A stretch of 64,000 nucleotides of DNA from Zarea fungicola (taxonomy: Eukaryota; Ascomycota; Sordariomycetes; Hypocreales; Cordycipitaceae): NCBI GenBank assembly GCA_900169235.1, contig FWCC01000066.1:1-64000 (forward strand), in the 5' to 3' direction. The position numbers and the translations under genes were made by a program. The number at the start of each line of letters is the position of its first letter. Position 1 is the first letter of the stretch. The notes under the pieces were generated by a model. The model saw only the letters and a list, made by a program, of their open reading frames with translations. It ran no database searches and was not told the DNA's origin. Positions 43,313-54,246 of the stretch are shown here, one piece after another.

Positions 43313-44755
43313 GACACTCGCGTAGAGGAATTAGTCGAGCATTGATTGCCGTACGAAACGCAAAGCCCAGCCTGACAGCTATGACTTGAATTAACGAGTC
43401 AAAGTGCCAAACAGAAGCCTTTATGATGGAGGTGCCAAATGCGACTGCACTGAATGATTCTTGAACGAGAACAGCCCACGCCCTGTAAACATGTCGCGTA
43501 AAGGCGCCATGCTGACTAGCTCTTTCAGGTCTTTCCTCCACGGCGCATAGGTTCATAAGTGAGTCTACGGTGTAACATGGTTTGTTAGCTTTTAATAGTA
43601 ATATATTCTATTACTTTCTAATAGTGTTTATCAATGCAAATAAAGTTTTCAGATTTACTACTGATTTCTCTTTGGCCATACTTGGTCTTCATTTTGTTCT
43701 TCCAACCAGAGTGTAGGTTGTTAGTGTCTCTGCGAGATTAGTGTGTGTGCACTATCTAGCTACTTTGTTACGAGAGGCAGTGCCAAGTTCCCCTTACTTT
43801 CTATAGACGACGTAGCGCTTACAACATACCAAGAATTGCAATTTCCTTTAAATAAATGGCAGAAGCAGAAAACCAAAGTCAAATAAAGTTCAAAATCCAT
43901 TTTCAGCGCAGTTGCAATGAGCCCTTGAGAGAGGGCAAACTTCAGAGCTGCGATGACCCACGACCAGGCTGCTCTCCAATTTCATCATTGTGTTAAATGT
44001 TTATGCTCCCCTTGCTGCCAGCTATTGACTGAAAATTGATTAATAATCTAGGAGATAAAGCTCCCGTTGACGGTGCAGTCCTACATTCTTCGGCCTGTCT
44101 CTGTCTTGTTGGTAGTTCAATGTCGGACCAGGCAGATGGGTGGACAAGGGGAAAAGGCTTGGTGCATGATTTAGTTACACATCAGGGATTCAAAATATTA
44201 GCACTGGGACATATTGATCGATGCCACGTAGCCCAAATAGCTGGTACACAAGGTCCGAGAGGGTCTCACTGACAGCGCTGCCCTCGCAAGCCTCTTCCTC
44301 TTCGGGGGCTGAGATGATTTGAGCAAATCATCTGTGCGTTGCGTTCAATCGCGATTCTTTTTTTAGTGTTGAGCTATTTTAGCTCCGATTCATATTTTAC
44401 CACTTTTATTTCCCTGTTTTGTTTTTCTCTTTTTGCTTTTGGTGGTGGTAGTGCTATTCTGATTCTTGACTGCGCACCTCGCTGACGGATCTCGGTGAAT
44501 GTGCCATTGCAATTGGTAGAAAGAGGGGGTTTGATAATTTTTGACTGATTTTATAGACCTTTGAACGGAATTTTTTGAACTTCTTTGCAATATGTACTTT
44601 TACAATACGGCGTGGCTCTATTGTTGGTCTGTATGTCACAATGCTAATCTGTATGTATCTTGCCTGGCTACTCTGTACTTGGTATTGAATGGAAATAAAA
44701 TCCAGTTCATATTTCCACCGGGAATCTACCCCTGAATCTTTTCCCTATGCATTCA
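43313..44755. other. Intergenic region between the kinase pseudogene and the methyltransferase
   Basis: 1.4 kb, AT-rich. A minus-strand frame at 43272-43556 touches the kinase start, but it has no kinase-like content. No gene supported. Confidence 0.5.
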
Positions 44756-46196
44756 TTACCTTTGGAACGGAATACCCTCCAGCAACTCAAGGGCACCCTC
44801 CCTACCAACCGTGATGCCAACATCTCCAATCGTCTTGGTTTTGAACCCTGCCTCGCAATAACAAAAGTAGTACTGTCAAATATGTTAGCATAATTCCAGC
44901 CAATCCCTCCTCCGCGATTTTTTGTGCACTTACGTTCCACTTCCTCTTGAAAACATCCAAATCCTCATCCGTCATCCCTGGATACTCCCTTCTCATCGCC
45001 TCTGCAATGCCATTTTTGCCGTCAAAATTCTCCAAAAACTTTTCCCTCCAGCATTGTAGCGTCTTGATATAATGGCCACCCAGGGAAACAATCTCCTCAA
45101 CAATCATCTTGCCCCGCGAACCCTGGTTGATGCTCCCCACAAGTCCACTCACAGTCGGCAAATGCCCTCCTGGGAAGATGTACTTTTGGATAAAATCCTC
45201 GCCCTGGACGTAGCTGGCATACCGTGCCTCTGGGATGGTAATGCACTGAAAGTAGCCCAGGCCGTCGGGTTTCAGATAGCGATCCATGCAGGCAAAGTAG
45301 GTATCCAGAAACTTGTGGCCGACGTGCTCAATCATTTCGATGCTGACAATCTTGTCAAACTTGGCCGCGCCCAGCGAGCCCACCTCGCGGTAGTCGCCCA
45401 GGAAGACGGTGATGCGGTCCGAGAGCTTGGCGTCCGCGATGCGCCGCTCGACGAGGTGCTTCTGCGCCAGGCTCGGCGTCACCGTCGTCACGCGGCACCC
45501 CGTCGACTGGGCCGCCAGGATCGAGAAGCTGCCCCAGCCGGAGCCAATCTCCAGCACGTGGTCAGTCGGCTTGATCCGCGTCGCCGCAACGGCGTACCGC
45601 AGCTTGCGCATCTGCGCCTCCTCCAGCGTCTCCGCCGCGGCGCGTGGGTCCGTCGTCGGCAGCCACAGCGCGGCCGAGTACGTCATGTCCGGGCTCAGAA
45701 ACGCCGAGAACATGTCGTTGCTCAGAGAGTAGTGCGCCGCGGCGTTGAGCTTGGCCGCTGAGATGTGGTTGGCGCCGTGGAAGACGGCGCGGACGAGGCT
45801 GCGCACGAGCCCAAACACCCGCCAGCTCGAGAGGCCACCCGTCTGCGCCGACGAGGAGGCATTCTGCACGAAAAACTCAAACACGGCCGTCAGGTCCGGC
45901 GTGGAAATCTCCTGCAGCATGTAGCTCTGCGAGAAGCCAATGTCGCCGAGCAGCAGCGCCCGGATCCAGAAGAAGTCATCGTGGACGGCCAGCACGGCTG
46001 GGGCCTGGAAGTGGTGTGCCTTGGGGTTTCCGAAAATGGCAATCTCCGTGCCATACGAGTCCTGTATGCGGAGGAGACCAGACGAAAACGTGGTGAGCTT
46101 ACTGAGAATCAGCCTGCGAGCCAGGCTGCGAAGAAATGCCTGCACAGCCTTGTTCCAGCAGCGGAACTTGGCTGCTATCGTGACAAAAATGGTCAT
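44756..46196 (-). CDS. Cyclopropane-fatty-acid-synthase-type SAM methyltransferase
   Basis: Exon 1 is 44934-46196 and exon 2 is 44756-44872. The 61-bp intron 44873-44933 joins FKRKWN to YYFCYCEAGFKTKTIGDV, the usual C-terminus, for 459 residues. The N-terminal about 150 residues contain the small lipid-facing domain (DDFFWIRALLLGDIGFSQSYML). The AAHYSLSNDMFSAFLSPDMTYSAALW segment (153-178) is the family signature that positions the lipid. SAM motif I is VLEIGSGWGS (214-223), followed by KIVSIEMIEHVG and YFQCITIPEARY. Such enzymes add a methylene or methyl from SAM to double bonds of membrane-lipid acyl chains. Fungal members are poorly studied and may instead alkylate sphingolipids or sterols. 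The start could lie further upstream if an extra exon exists. Confidence 0.88.
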
Positions 46197-47237
46197 CTTG
46201 GTTGACAGGAATGATGTGAGGAGAGGTAATGGTGAGAAGTAAAAGGGAAAGGGAAGAAAAAGGTGAAATGAGATTGAGCAAAGCTTCAGGTGAGAATGAT
46301 GGGTACAGACTCTTCATCCCAGCTTCTTCCATCAAGACGACGTTTGCTTTTAACCTCTCCCTCGGGAGCAAGCATCGACCATGGGTTTTCCAGCATTGAC
46401 CAGGCTCTCCGAGGCGGTGGCACGTCGAACGAACAACGACAGCGAAACATACATGGCGTACTCCACCACACTGGTGGTAGGACGACATGTAACCGAGATG
46501 GTCAAAAAAATATGTCTAAGTCGACATCAATATGTCTCCGAAACGGGCGGACTTTAGGCGGGGGTGGAAGGGGTGGTAAGACTCGGGCACCCGCAGCGTA
46601 AAAATGCTTCTTGCATGTTCATTCGCAGCCCAACGATCTCCAGCATACCTGCGACTGCATACGTGTCCATGAGACAGATAAAGACCCGCCTGCATGTCCC
46701 TCGTTAGCCTTCTCTTGTCGCAGAAATTATCCGATATAACTGTACCCGTTGACTGATGATGGTTTGCGTAGCCAATTCTGGCAAGCTGTGTCTCACATGT
46801 GAATCCGACCTGTCAAGCTATCCAGTACGAGAGGTGGAGTGTACGGTAAAATAAAAAAGCGGCTACGACTGAAAAAATGAATAATAATAAAAAATACTGG
46901 ATAAATAATAAATGGATAAGCAAAGAAATAGCGTCGTACGTGCTTAATTGGGGGGTGACACATGATGGACAAGTCTGAGGTCAGTGTTGTCAAACCTTTC
47001 TGGAACCTTGTTTACTTGCAGCGAAGAGTCCATGGCTAGACCAGCTTTTTGTCCGTCCTCGTCCGACTACATGACGAGCTAAGGGCGAACGGGGAGAAGG
47101 TGATACCGACAAGAAAGGGTGGAAGAATGTAACGCATCATATTAATTTTTCAACATATATAAATGGGGAGGGTTGGATTGTAGGGTGTAGGAGCAAGGCC
47201 CCCAACTCAGAGCTTACTTTGCCAACTTATTGCCGCC
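46197..47237. promoter_or_regulatory. Bidirectional intergenic region between methyltransferase and P450
   Basis: 1041 bases separate two divergent start codons. The P450 side has a TATATAAA box at 47156-47163, 75 bases before its ATG. The methyltransferase side is purine-rich on the plus strand, hence CT-rich on its coding strand. Small frames here overlap each other and have no motif. Confidence 0.55.
47156..47163 (+). promoter_or_regulatory. TATA box of the P450 gene
   Basis: TATATAAA followed by a G-rich stretch, 75 bases upstream of the ATG at 47238, a usual distance in filamentous fungi. Confidence 0.55.
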
Positions 47238-48809
47238 ATGGTCGTTGTGGCATCCTTGTTCTTAATCGGCGCCGTGGCCTACTATGCCGTGCGGGCTGCA
47301 TACCGCCTCTTCTCCTACACCCATGCACATAATGCAAAATCCCCTGCCTCTAGCCATGCACCGTCATCGTACCCGCATCGATTCCCGTTCTGGGGTCTCG
47401 ATCTGTCGCTCGAGATGTGGCGCGACTTTTCGCGGGGAGAGCTTGCCGAGGGTATGCGGCGCAGGCATGCCCACTGCGGAACGACTTTTCAAGCGCGGGA
47501 GCTCTTTGGGGGCAAATGCATCTATACCATTGACCCGGAAAACATCCGCGCTGTGACAACAAGCCAGTTTACTGATTTCCAGAAGTCGGCGTGGGTAGAC
47601 GAGGCCTCCAAGCACATCGGGCACGGCGTGCTGATGAATGAAGGCGAGGCCTGGCGCCGGTCCAAGGCGGTACTGAAGCCCGTGTTTTCCAGGACGAGAT
47701 TAGATGAGCTGGCCCTTGTCGCACCTCATGTAGAAAAGATGCTCTCTGTGATACAGCAGCAAAACGGAGAGACGTTTGACTTTTTGGAGCTAGCAACGCG
47801 GTTCTCACTGGACGTGGTGACTGATTTTCTGTTTGATGGCTCCGTCGACAGCCTCGCAACAGCTGACCCAAATACCGAGGGAAGACAGTTCCTGTCGCTG
47901 GTCAAGTCATTTGAGCCTGCTTGCGGATTATTCATCGCCGTGGGTGCCCTGGCCTGGTTCAAGTTGGCCGTCTCGTACAAGCAGCTGCTGGCTGTGGTGG
48001 GTGGGATGAAGACGTTTTTCAAGCAGCGCATCGACTTGCTCCGCGAAAAGCAGAAATATCAGCCTGGAGGACAAAAGAGCTGCACATCGTTGTTTCGCAT
48101 GTTGGAGCAGCAGGGGTTGTCGGTAGATGATATGCAGGGGGAGCTGCAAAACATCTTCTTTGCCAGCTTCGATACCACATCGGCTCTGCTCGCCAACCTG
48201 GTCCATGTGCTCGCTCAACGACCTGATATCCAGGATAAAATTCGAGATGAGATCAAGTATCTCGAGGGAAAGCCGCCGACCAAGCAGGACATATCTGGGA
48301 TGACCTACCTGCGCTGTGTTATATACGAAGGTATGTTCGCAAGAGTCCAAGTACGGCGAGCACGTCCAACTTACACACAATACATAGGTCTCCGTCTTTA
48401 TACGCCCGTCGCGTCACACTCACGTCAGGCTGCCGTTGACACGACCCTGCCGAAAGGCGGTGGTCCGGATGGTCAAGCGCCACTCCATGTTGATGCGGGC
48501 ACTTCTGTTGTCTGGAGCATATACGCCTTGAACCGCAGCCCCGCGTACTACGGCGACGACTGGGCCGAGTTTCGGCCGGAGCGCTGGGAGGGTCTGCGCC
48601 CGGCGGCCGCGTGTCCGAATTTCATGCCGTTCGGGTCAGGCCCGCGATCGTGCATTGGCCAGGAGATGGCGCAGAGGGAGATTGCCTATGTGCTGCTGCG
48701 GTTGCTGCAGGCATTTGGCGAGATGGAGAGCAGGGACAAGCGTCCGTTTCGCGAGGCCGAGGCGGTTTCCTTTTACAGTGCGCACGGGACAATGGTGGCA
48801 ATGTCTTAA
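47238..48809 (+). CDS. Cytochrome P450, CYP52-like
   Basis: Exons 47238-48330 and 48388-48809 encode 504 residues. The 57-bp intron 48331-48387 (GTATGT...CATAG) is a multiple of three with no stop, so the frame is open through it, but removal restores the K-helix ExxR as EGLRLY. Further landmarks are an N-terminal membrane anchor (VVVASLFLIGAVAYYAV), an I-helix FFASFDTTSALLANL (acid-Thr-Thr at the oxygen site), the DTTLPKGGGPDG strand typical of CYP52 relatives, FRPERW, and the heme loop FMPFGSGPRSCIGQ with the ligand Cys. CYP52-type enzymes oxidise the end of alkanes and fatty acids at the ER using a CPR partner. The divergent lipid methyltransferase supports a lipid substrate, but this is inference. 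Confidence 0.92.
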   Translation: MVVVASLFLIGAVAYYAVRAAYRLFSYTHAHNAKSPASSHAPSSYPHRFPFWGLDLSLEMWRDFSRGELAEGMRRRHAHCGTTFQARELFGGKCIYTIDPENIRAVTTSQFTDFQKSAWVDEASKHIGHGVLMNEGEAWRRSKAVLKPVFSRTRLDELALVAPHVEKMLSVIQQQNGETFDFLELATRFSLDVVTDFLFDGSVDSLATADPNTEGRQFLSLVKSFEPACGLFIAVGALAWFKLAVSYKQLLAVVGGMKTFFKQRIDLLREKQKYQPGGQKSCTSLFRMLEQQGLSVDDMQGELQNIFFASFDTTSALLANLVHVLAQRPDIQDKIRDEIKYLEGKPPTKQDISGMTYLRCVIYEGMFARVQVRRARPTYTQYIGLRLYTPVASHSRQAAVDTTLPKGGGPDGQAPLHVDAGTSVVWSIYALNRSPAYYGDDWAEFRPERWEGLRPAAACPNFMPFGSGPRSCIGQEMAQREIAYVLLRLLQAFGEMESRDKRPFREAEAVSFYSAHGTMVAMS

Positions 48810-49667
48810 ATACACTGGGATGTACGAAAACGAGAACATTATGGCAGGTGTAGTAGTAGGTGGCATTTGTGTAATCAGTTTTTTATGAAGAATTAATATA
48901 CAAATTGTATCATTCGCAAGTTTCTCCAAAAGGCTCAGCGACAGCAGTTTACTCCAGAGTCCTGGCTCACAATATTCATGTCCAAAGACCTGGGTTGTGT
49001 AATAGTCGCACGGCTCAACATACAAGGCATGCTCGGTGACACTGGATTATACAGTTTGCGCATTCAATCCAAATCCGCTGGTGACACAGGAATGTTCTAC
49101 AAGACTTGTGAAACAGAGTCATTGTGTTTCAATCAGCATGAAAGAATGCAAAGAGTGCTTAAATATAAGTTAATTTTATCAAACTCCTGATACATACGAC
49201 CATAGATANNCCGGCTGTTGTATGTTTTTTGCTATTCTTTAATTTTTTTTTTGGATTTTATTTTTGACCTGTTGGTGTAAAGTTCAAGTTTGTAAAATAC
49301 GAAATTTACAATTGAGGCTGTGTGGGGAGGTATTTCAGTAATGGTGTTCTGTATGCAGCCACGAAACACCTTGCGGCCGCCTTTGACGGCCACCCCTTGC
49401 AGCACTTTTCACCCCTGTCTTGTTCTAGGCTGAGTTCTTGACACTTCGCTCTGGGGGTTACATCTCTAGTGGCCTATAATTAGAAATTATTCATAATGCT
49501 ATCCCGAAAGGTTGAGTCTTTTGCGACTTTGATAAGCGGCAGGGCATACAGTTCGAGAGAACCAGAAAGCTAACAATGGATAAGTAAGGCGACACTTGGG
49601 CACATAAAATCATTCAGTTTCTTCATGGTCATTCAACTATGTACACGAGTAGTTCAACTTTGCTCTC
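48810..49667. other. Convergent 3' intergenic region with two undetermined bases
   Basis: Between the ends of the P450 (+) and nuclease (-) genes. AT-rich, no gene seen. Bases 49209-49210 are N. Confidence 0.6.
49209..49210. other. Two undetermined bases (NN)
   Basis: The only ambiguous positions in the window. They precede a T-rich stretch and may mark a polishing failure or a small closed gap. Confidence 0.95.
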
Positions 49668-50905
49668 CTAATGGTTGTGAGTGCAGCACGACTCTCCCAT
49701 GGCCATTCTCGCGAGCTTGGCACGGCTCAACGGGCGATCTGCCGGCAACAAGTCTCTGCCCGTCAAATCGGGCAGCGCCACGCCGGCGTCCTGGCCAATG
49801 TTGATGTCGCCGCGCTTGGCAATCTTGCTGCTGTAGATTGTGTTGAGCCAGTGGCCCAGGCGGTAGCCGCCCTTTGCAATCTGCAGCTCCACGGTGCCAA
49901 TGACGGAGTTGTAGTAGCCCGGGTACAGGTCGCCCTTTTGCAGCGCCGCCGCGCCGTTGGGCATCACGACGCTGCACACGTACGCGTTGGCGTCCGAAGC
50001 CCACCTCGTCGCCGACTGGATCGGGTTCGCAATGTCGTCGCCCGCGATCCAGCCCGCCGCCTGTCCCTTGAGGGTGCCCGACTCAATCTCCGCTACGAGC
50101 GTGTTGGCCCACGACTGCGCGTCCGTCAGCGAGCCGCCGCCCACCTTCTTCTCGGGAATGTACGTGTCCCAGTCCGCGTGGAGGTTGTCGCTGTAGCCGG
50201 CAAAGGTGACCTTGATGTCGTTGCCGCCGACCTCGTAGGCCTCGTCGTGCAGCGGCTGCGTCACGTCGCCGAGGAAGTGGACGAGGAACTTGAGCGCCTG
50301 GTTGACGTTGGCCTTGCTGAGGCGGCCGTCGGAGACACGCTGCGTGTAGTTGGCAATGGCGGAGATGGAGCACCCGCTGGACCCGCAGTCGCGCTCGTAG
50401 TCGACGTTGCAGGACGACGGAGGGTTGTCCTCGGCGTCGATGAAGTGCAGCGGCGCGGACCACTTGCCGGCCGTAGTGGCGCGGTACGTGTCAGCCCATG
50501 AGGCAATGTTTGCGAGGTATGAGTCGGAGGTGTCGCTCAGAACGCCCTGGGCCCTGCGTGGTTTGAGCTGTAAGTAAGAATCCTAAAAATGAAAAATGAA
50601 AAAAAAAAAAAAACGACGACAAAAAAAGCGGCCATATGCTGTCTCACATGAGACCAGATGGGGCAAGGGAGAGAGGGAGAGAGAGAGAGACGTGGAGGAA
50701 GAGGCAGAAAATGAGATGATCCCAAATATGGAGCTCACAGGATCTTTCATTCAATAAAGTCAATGCTTCCTTACCATGATGCAGCATCATCAGTAAGATA
50801 ATGCTGGGCAATGTAAGCGACGGTGGCGTGGCCGAGGACACCCCACGCCTGGGCGCCCTCAAAGGCCACGGCCGCTAAGACGGCGGTGTGATGGAAAGAC
50901 ACCAT
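49668..50905 (-). CDS. Secreted S1/P1-type zinc nuclease
   Basis: Exon 1 is 50775-50905 (from MVSFHHTAVL) and exon 2 is 49668-50553; the product is 338 residues. A signal peptide ends EGAQA directly before Trp21, whose free amino group is a zinc ligand in P1 nuclease once the leader is removed. All other ligands can be placed: His26 in WGVLGH, Asp in SWADTYR, His in APLHFIDAE, His/Asp/His in VHFLGDVTQPLHDE, and His/Asp in NLHADWDTY. These trinuclear-zinc enzymes cut single-stranded DNA/RNA and remove 3'-phosphates outside the cell, supplying phosphate and nucleosides. The 220-bp intron (50554-50773) is long for this locus; its acceptor CACGCAG, not the earlier TTACAG, keeps frame. Confidence 0.92.
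50669..50691. repeat. GA-rich microsatellite inside the nuclease intron
   Basis: GAGAGAGGGAGAGAGAGAGAG-type run (CT-rich on the transcribed RNA), near an A13-type homopolymer also within the intron. Confidence 0.8.
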
Positions 50906-53622
50906 TTTCTTTTTGGCTTCCCTTGGGGCCTGTGGAGAGAGACAGATTGGTGACACGAATGTGCTGCGTTAGCTTCTTTGACTCCGTAAAAACTAACGTG
51001 ATACCGTAGTTTGAATCAAGTTGGTGGCGGCGGGCTGTAATCGGCAAGGGATCGAGATAGCGTCTTGGCAAGGAAATAAAGGAATGGGCAATTGAGGAAA
51101 CACCCTGATGGATATGGGATTTCATTTATACGCAAAGAAAATTAACCATGGCATTGACCCTCTTCAGGGATGCATGCCGAGCTGAACGAGGAAACGCATG
51201 TGGACTACTGGTCGCCAGAAGTGCCGATTTTCGCGGATGCAACCCCCAAACGGCGCGGCCAAAAGTGCCTATTCGAGAAGGTGGTCAAGATCCTCGATGC
51301 AAGATGGCGGCGATTCGGCACCTTGGGACGTATTGTGGCGCGCTGGCTTGTTGGCGTGCTGACCAGTGCCGGCCACAGGGTTGACATGGGGTTCTTGATA
51401 GGACAGTTGTCGGCCAGCTCCGCCTTTGGGGCTGGCATTGAACGAGGGTCTCGAAATAGCCTTAATTTTGGTCGGTCAACACTTTAGGGGGCCAGGACAG
51501 CCAAGAACAGGTTGATCTTTGAGATAGTGACGACGCATCCAAGAATTCCCGCATCGCTGTCGGTGAGATCAAGAGATAATAACGCCACGGATAGTTTGCA
51601 AATCCAATCGCCGATATGATTGGAGACAGGGAAGTGTGGTACGGGTGACTTTTGATTTAGTTATTCCTGTTCAGTCTAGTTCGCAATGTCATGCCTGTGC
51701 AACTGCGTACTAGCCGCGTCCGAGTGCCTTTGCTCTTTGGACTTTGCTGGAAATGGCCACGTTCGAAACAAACTAGACTTGGTATGGATTCAACCCTCGT
51801 TCTTTTTTTAGTACTGCGTTGGGCAGAAAACGGCTATCCCGGCCAGTCAGTTCCACTACTGGTCATCAGCTTTGGCAATCAATTCCTTGCAAGATGGAAC
51901 GAGTCGCTTCCGGCCGCTTTGGGCAGGTAGTACTGAGTTATTTATATTCTAAAAACAGAAATTCTCTAGAAAACAGTAAAAGGACTTTTGTTATCAGGCG
52001 TGACGGCATTTCTTACGACCCATGTACGCCTCTGATTCATAGACTTTGATCTGCATCGTCAAGCCACCGGATGGCGCCGTTACTCCAACAGGTAAAATTG
52101 AGGGGTCACGATTGCGAATTATTCTGGCTCATGTTGCTTGCTCGTCGTACAGGCTCTGTACGCTGTATGTCGGCGACTGGGCCTCGCAACTGCATCTCGT
52201 CTCATCTCTGCAAGTCTCCAGCGGTAAATCCGAGTTGGGATAACCGTCCAATGTGCAGTGAAAGTTGTAGGGTAGGCTCATGCACAAGATGGCAAGCGCG
52301 TTGTCGTTGCAAAGGAAGACGTAGCGAAGACTGAGGTTAGAAGTGTTGCTAGTGGGAGGCTTGGGTGGTGGAGCAGCGAAGCAGTGGAATAGAAGAATAA
52401 AAATAGCTACTATATATCCATGATGATAAGTACGAGCTTGGAGTTATCTGGGTGGATTGACGGCGCATTACCGGCAGCCCGATGCATGGGGAGAGAATGG
52501 TCCAAGGAAGGTTTCGAGATAGTGTGGCTCAAGACTGCTGCATGCAATGGTGCAAGTATTAACGTTTACCAGGAATCAATCAATAATGATACTGAAACTG
52601 ATGAATTTCAGTGTGCAAATTATTGAGATTCCCAAAACGCCAAACTGCGACGGAGGCAAGGGCTACTGGGAAGCAGTATTGAAGAAGCGAGACCAACAAA
52701 CTATTTTGGCTATTGCGACTGCTACGAGGTACCCTGCAATGCCTAACGTAGATCCAGGCGTTCCAACATGACCAGTGCTTGACTGCTGTCTAGTAACCGC
52801 AACATTGATATATCCACGTCACTTTACATAAAAAGATGTATAATTCCGACTTTATCTAGCCTTATTTTTATCCCTTTCCTCTCCCTGCATTCAGATAGAC
52901 TGCGGAACGACACCTATCAGTCGAGCACGGCAAGTACTTTTCCCAGGCGCAACTTAGCTACTGTTGGTCTAGCTTCTACCAGGCCATATTACTGCAATGA
53001 AATTGTAGCTCGCGTGCCAAGTCACACTTTTGTTGGTGAATCTGTCTCTTTTGAACCATGTTGATTAAATAATTGAATAATTAATTCACACATTAATTCA
53101 TTCATCAATTCTGTCATTCATTCACTCACTCGTCCACTTTCATATGCCGGCGGAGAAAGGACAACAGGGCAGCTGGAACCCCAAAGACATGGCAATACAT
53201 TGTGGAAATGCGTCAATAAAATATTTTTCAATGCTGAAGCTCAATCTCCCAGTGCATGTTCATGTTTGGATAAAACTACCGTCTTTCACGTCGACATTTG
53301 CCATTTACGCACTCCTGTCGCAGAATTGCCACGCTTACAGGGGACGTACAGGCTTTCTGGGGAGTTATCGGACAGAAACTAGGGGATTTACAGCGACAAG
53401 ACAAATCAAATATTGAAAGCAACACCAAAAAGTTCACGCTTAGAAATCCGCCTCCCAGCGCGTCTCAGTAGTACTTGTACCGCCACCCGTGAACAGTCAA
53501 GCACGCCCTTTCCCTCCCATTGACTCATTAAAATTTTGTTTTATAATTATATATACTTGATGTCGTCCTTTTAACTACCGGCACTTTGCAATTTCTACAA
53601 AACTCTGTATAGAACAAGAACC
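50906..53622. other. 2.7-kb divergent intergenic region between the nuclease and the DNA repair gene
   Basis: Contains the promoters of both flanking genes. Frames such as 51170-51487 (105 codons) have protein-like stretches but no motif, signal or intron support. Repeated CATTCATT/AATTAATT units occur at 53070-53130 and a TATATATA stretch at about 53550. No supportable gene. Confidence 0.5.
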
Positions 53623-54246
53623 ATGGCTACTCGCATCACCATGTACACCCCCGCCAACCCCCAAGGCACCACCACAATCCTCAAGCATGCCTCTTCGCAA
53701 GCATCACCAACACCACCAGCCATCAAGCTCTCCGACACGGAGGCCGCCGTCCTCACCCCCTTCCAGCGGCGCGTCTACCATCTCCTCACCCAGATCCCCG
53801 CCGGCCGCGTCACCACCTATGGCAGCCTCGCGCGCGCCCTGTCCACCTCCCCGCGCGCCGTCGGCAACGCCCTGCGCAACAACGTCTACGCGCCGCGCAT
53901 CCCCTGCCACCGGTGCGTCGCGAGCACGGGCTACGTCAACGGCTACGACGGCGAGGTGATTCAGCGGGCGACCTTTGCGCGGGCGCGCGACGGCGGCGGC
54001 GGCGTAGACGGGAAAGCGTCGCAGAGCAAGGCGGGCAAGCTAAAGGCCACCATGCAGAGGAATGGTAATACGGCAACAGAGGCAGAGCAGAGGAAGAAGC
54101 ACACGGAGCCGCCGTCGGGGACGAATATCCAGATGAAGCTGGACCTGCTCAGGACGGAAGGGGTCACGTTTGACGACAAGGGCATGCTGAAGAATAAGCA
54201 CAAGGTCTTGTTTGATGGGCCGTGGGATGTCTTGCCTGTCGAGTGA
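53623..54246 (+). CDS. O6-methylguanine-DNA methyltransferase (suicide alkyl transferase)
   Basis: 207 residues, one exon. The C-terminal MGMT/ATL domain is clear: TPFQRRVYHLLTQIPAGRVTTYGSLARAL (winged-helix start), SPRAVGNALRNN (DNA-binding helix with the base-flipping Arg), and the active site IPCHRC with nucleophile Cys95 followed by GYVNGYDG. Having Cys rather than Ala/Trp at the site means it should transfer methyl groups to itself rather than act as an alkyltransferase-like protein. A Gly/Lys/Gln-rich insert of about 45 residues separates GYDGE from the final KLDLLRTEGVTFDDKGML. The residue after PCHR is Cys where Val is usual. It repairs O6-alkylguanine in the nucleus (yeast Mgt1 equivalent). 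Confidence 0.93.
   Translation: MATRITMYTPANPQGTTTILKHASSQASPTPPAIKLSDTEAAVLTPFQRRVYHLLTQIPAGRVTTYGSLARALSTSPRAVGNALRNNVYAPRIPCHRCVASTGYVNGYDGEVIQRATFARARDGGGGVDGKASQSKAGKLKATMQRNGNTATEAEQRKKHTEPPSGTNIQMKLDLLRTEGVTFDDKGMLKNKHKVLFDGPWDVLPVE

Noticed and set aside
44036..44272. 78-codon frame that might be a leftover of a biosynthetic core enzyme
   Set aside because: No ketosynthase, adenylation or other core motif could be matched.
51170..51487. 105-codon frame upstream of the nuclease gene
   Set aside because: Some stretches read like protein, but there is no signal, domain, intron or codon support and a second frame overlaps it.
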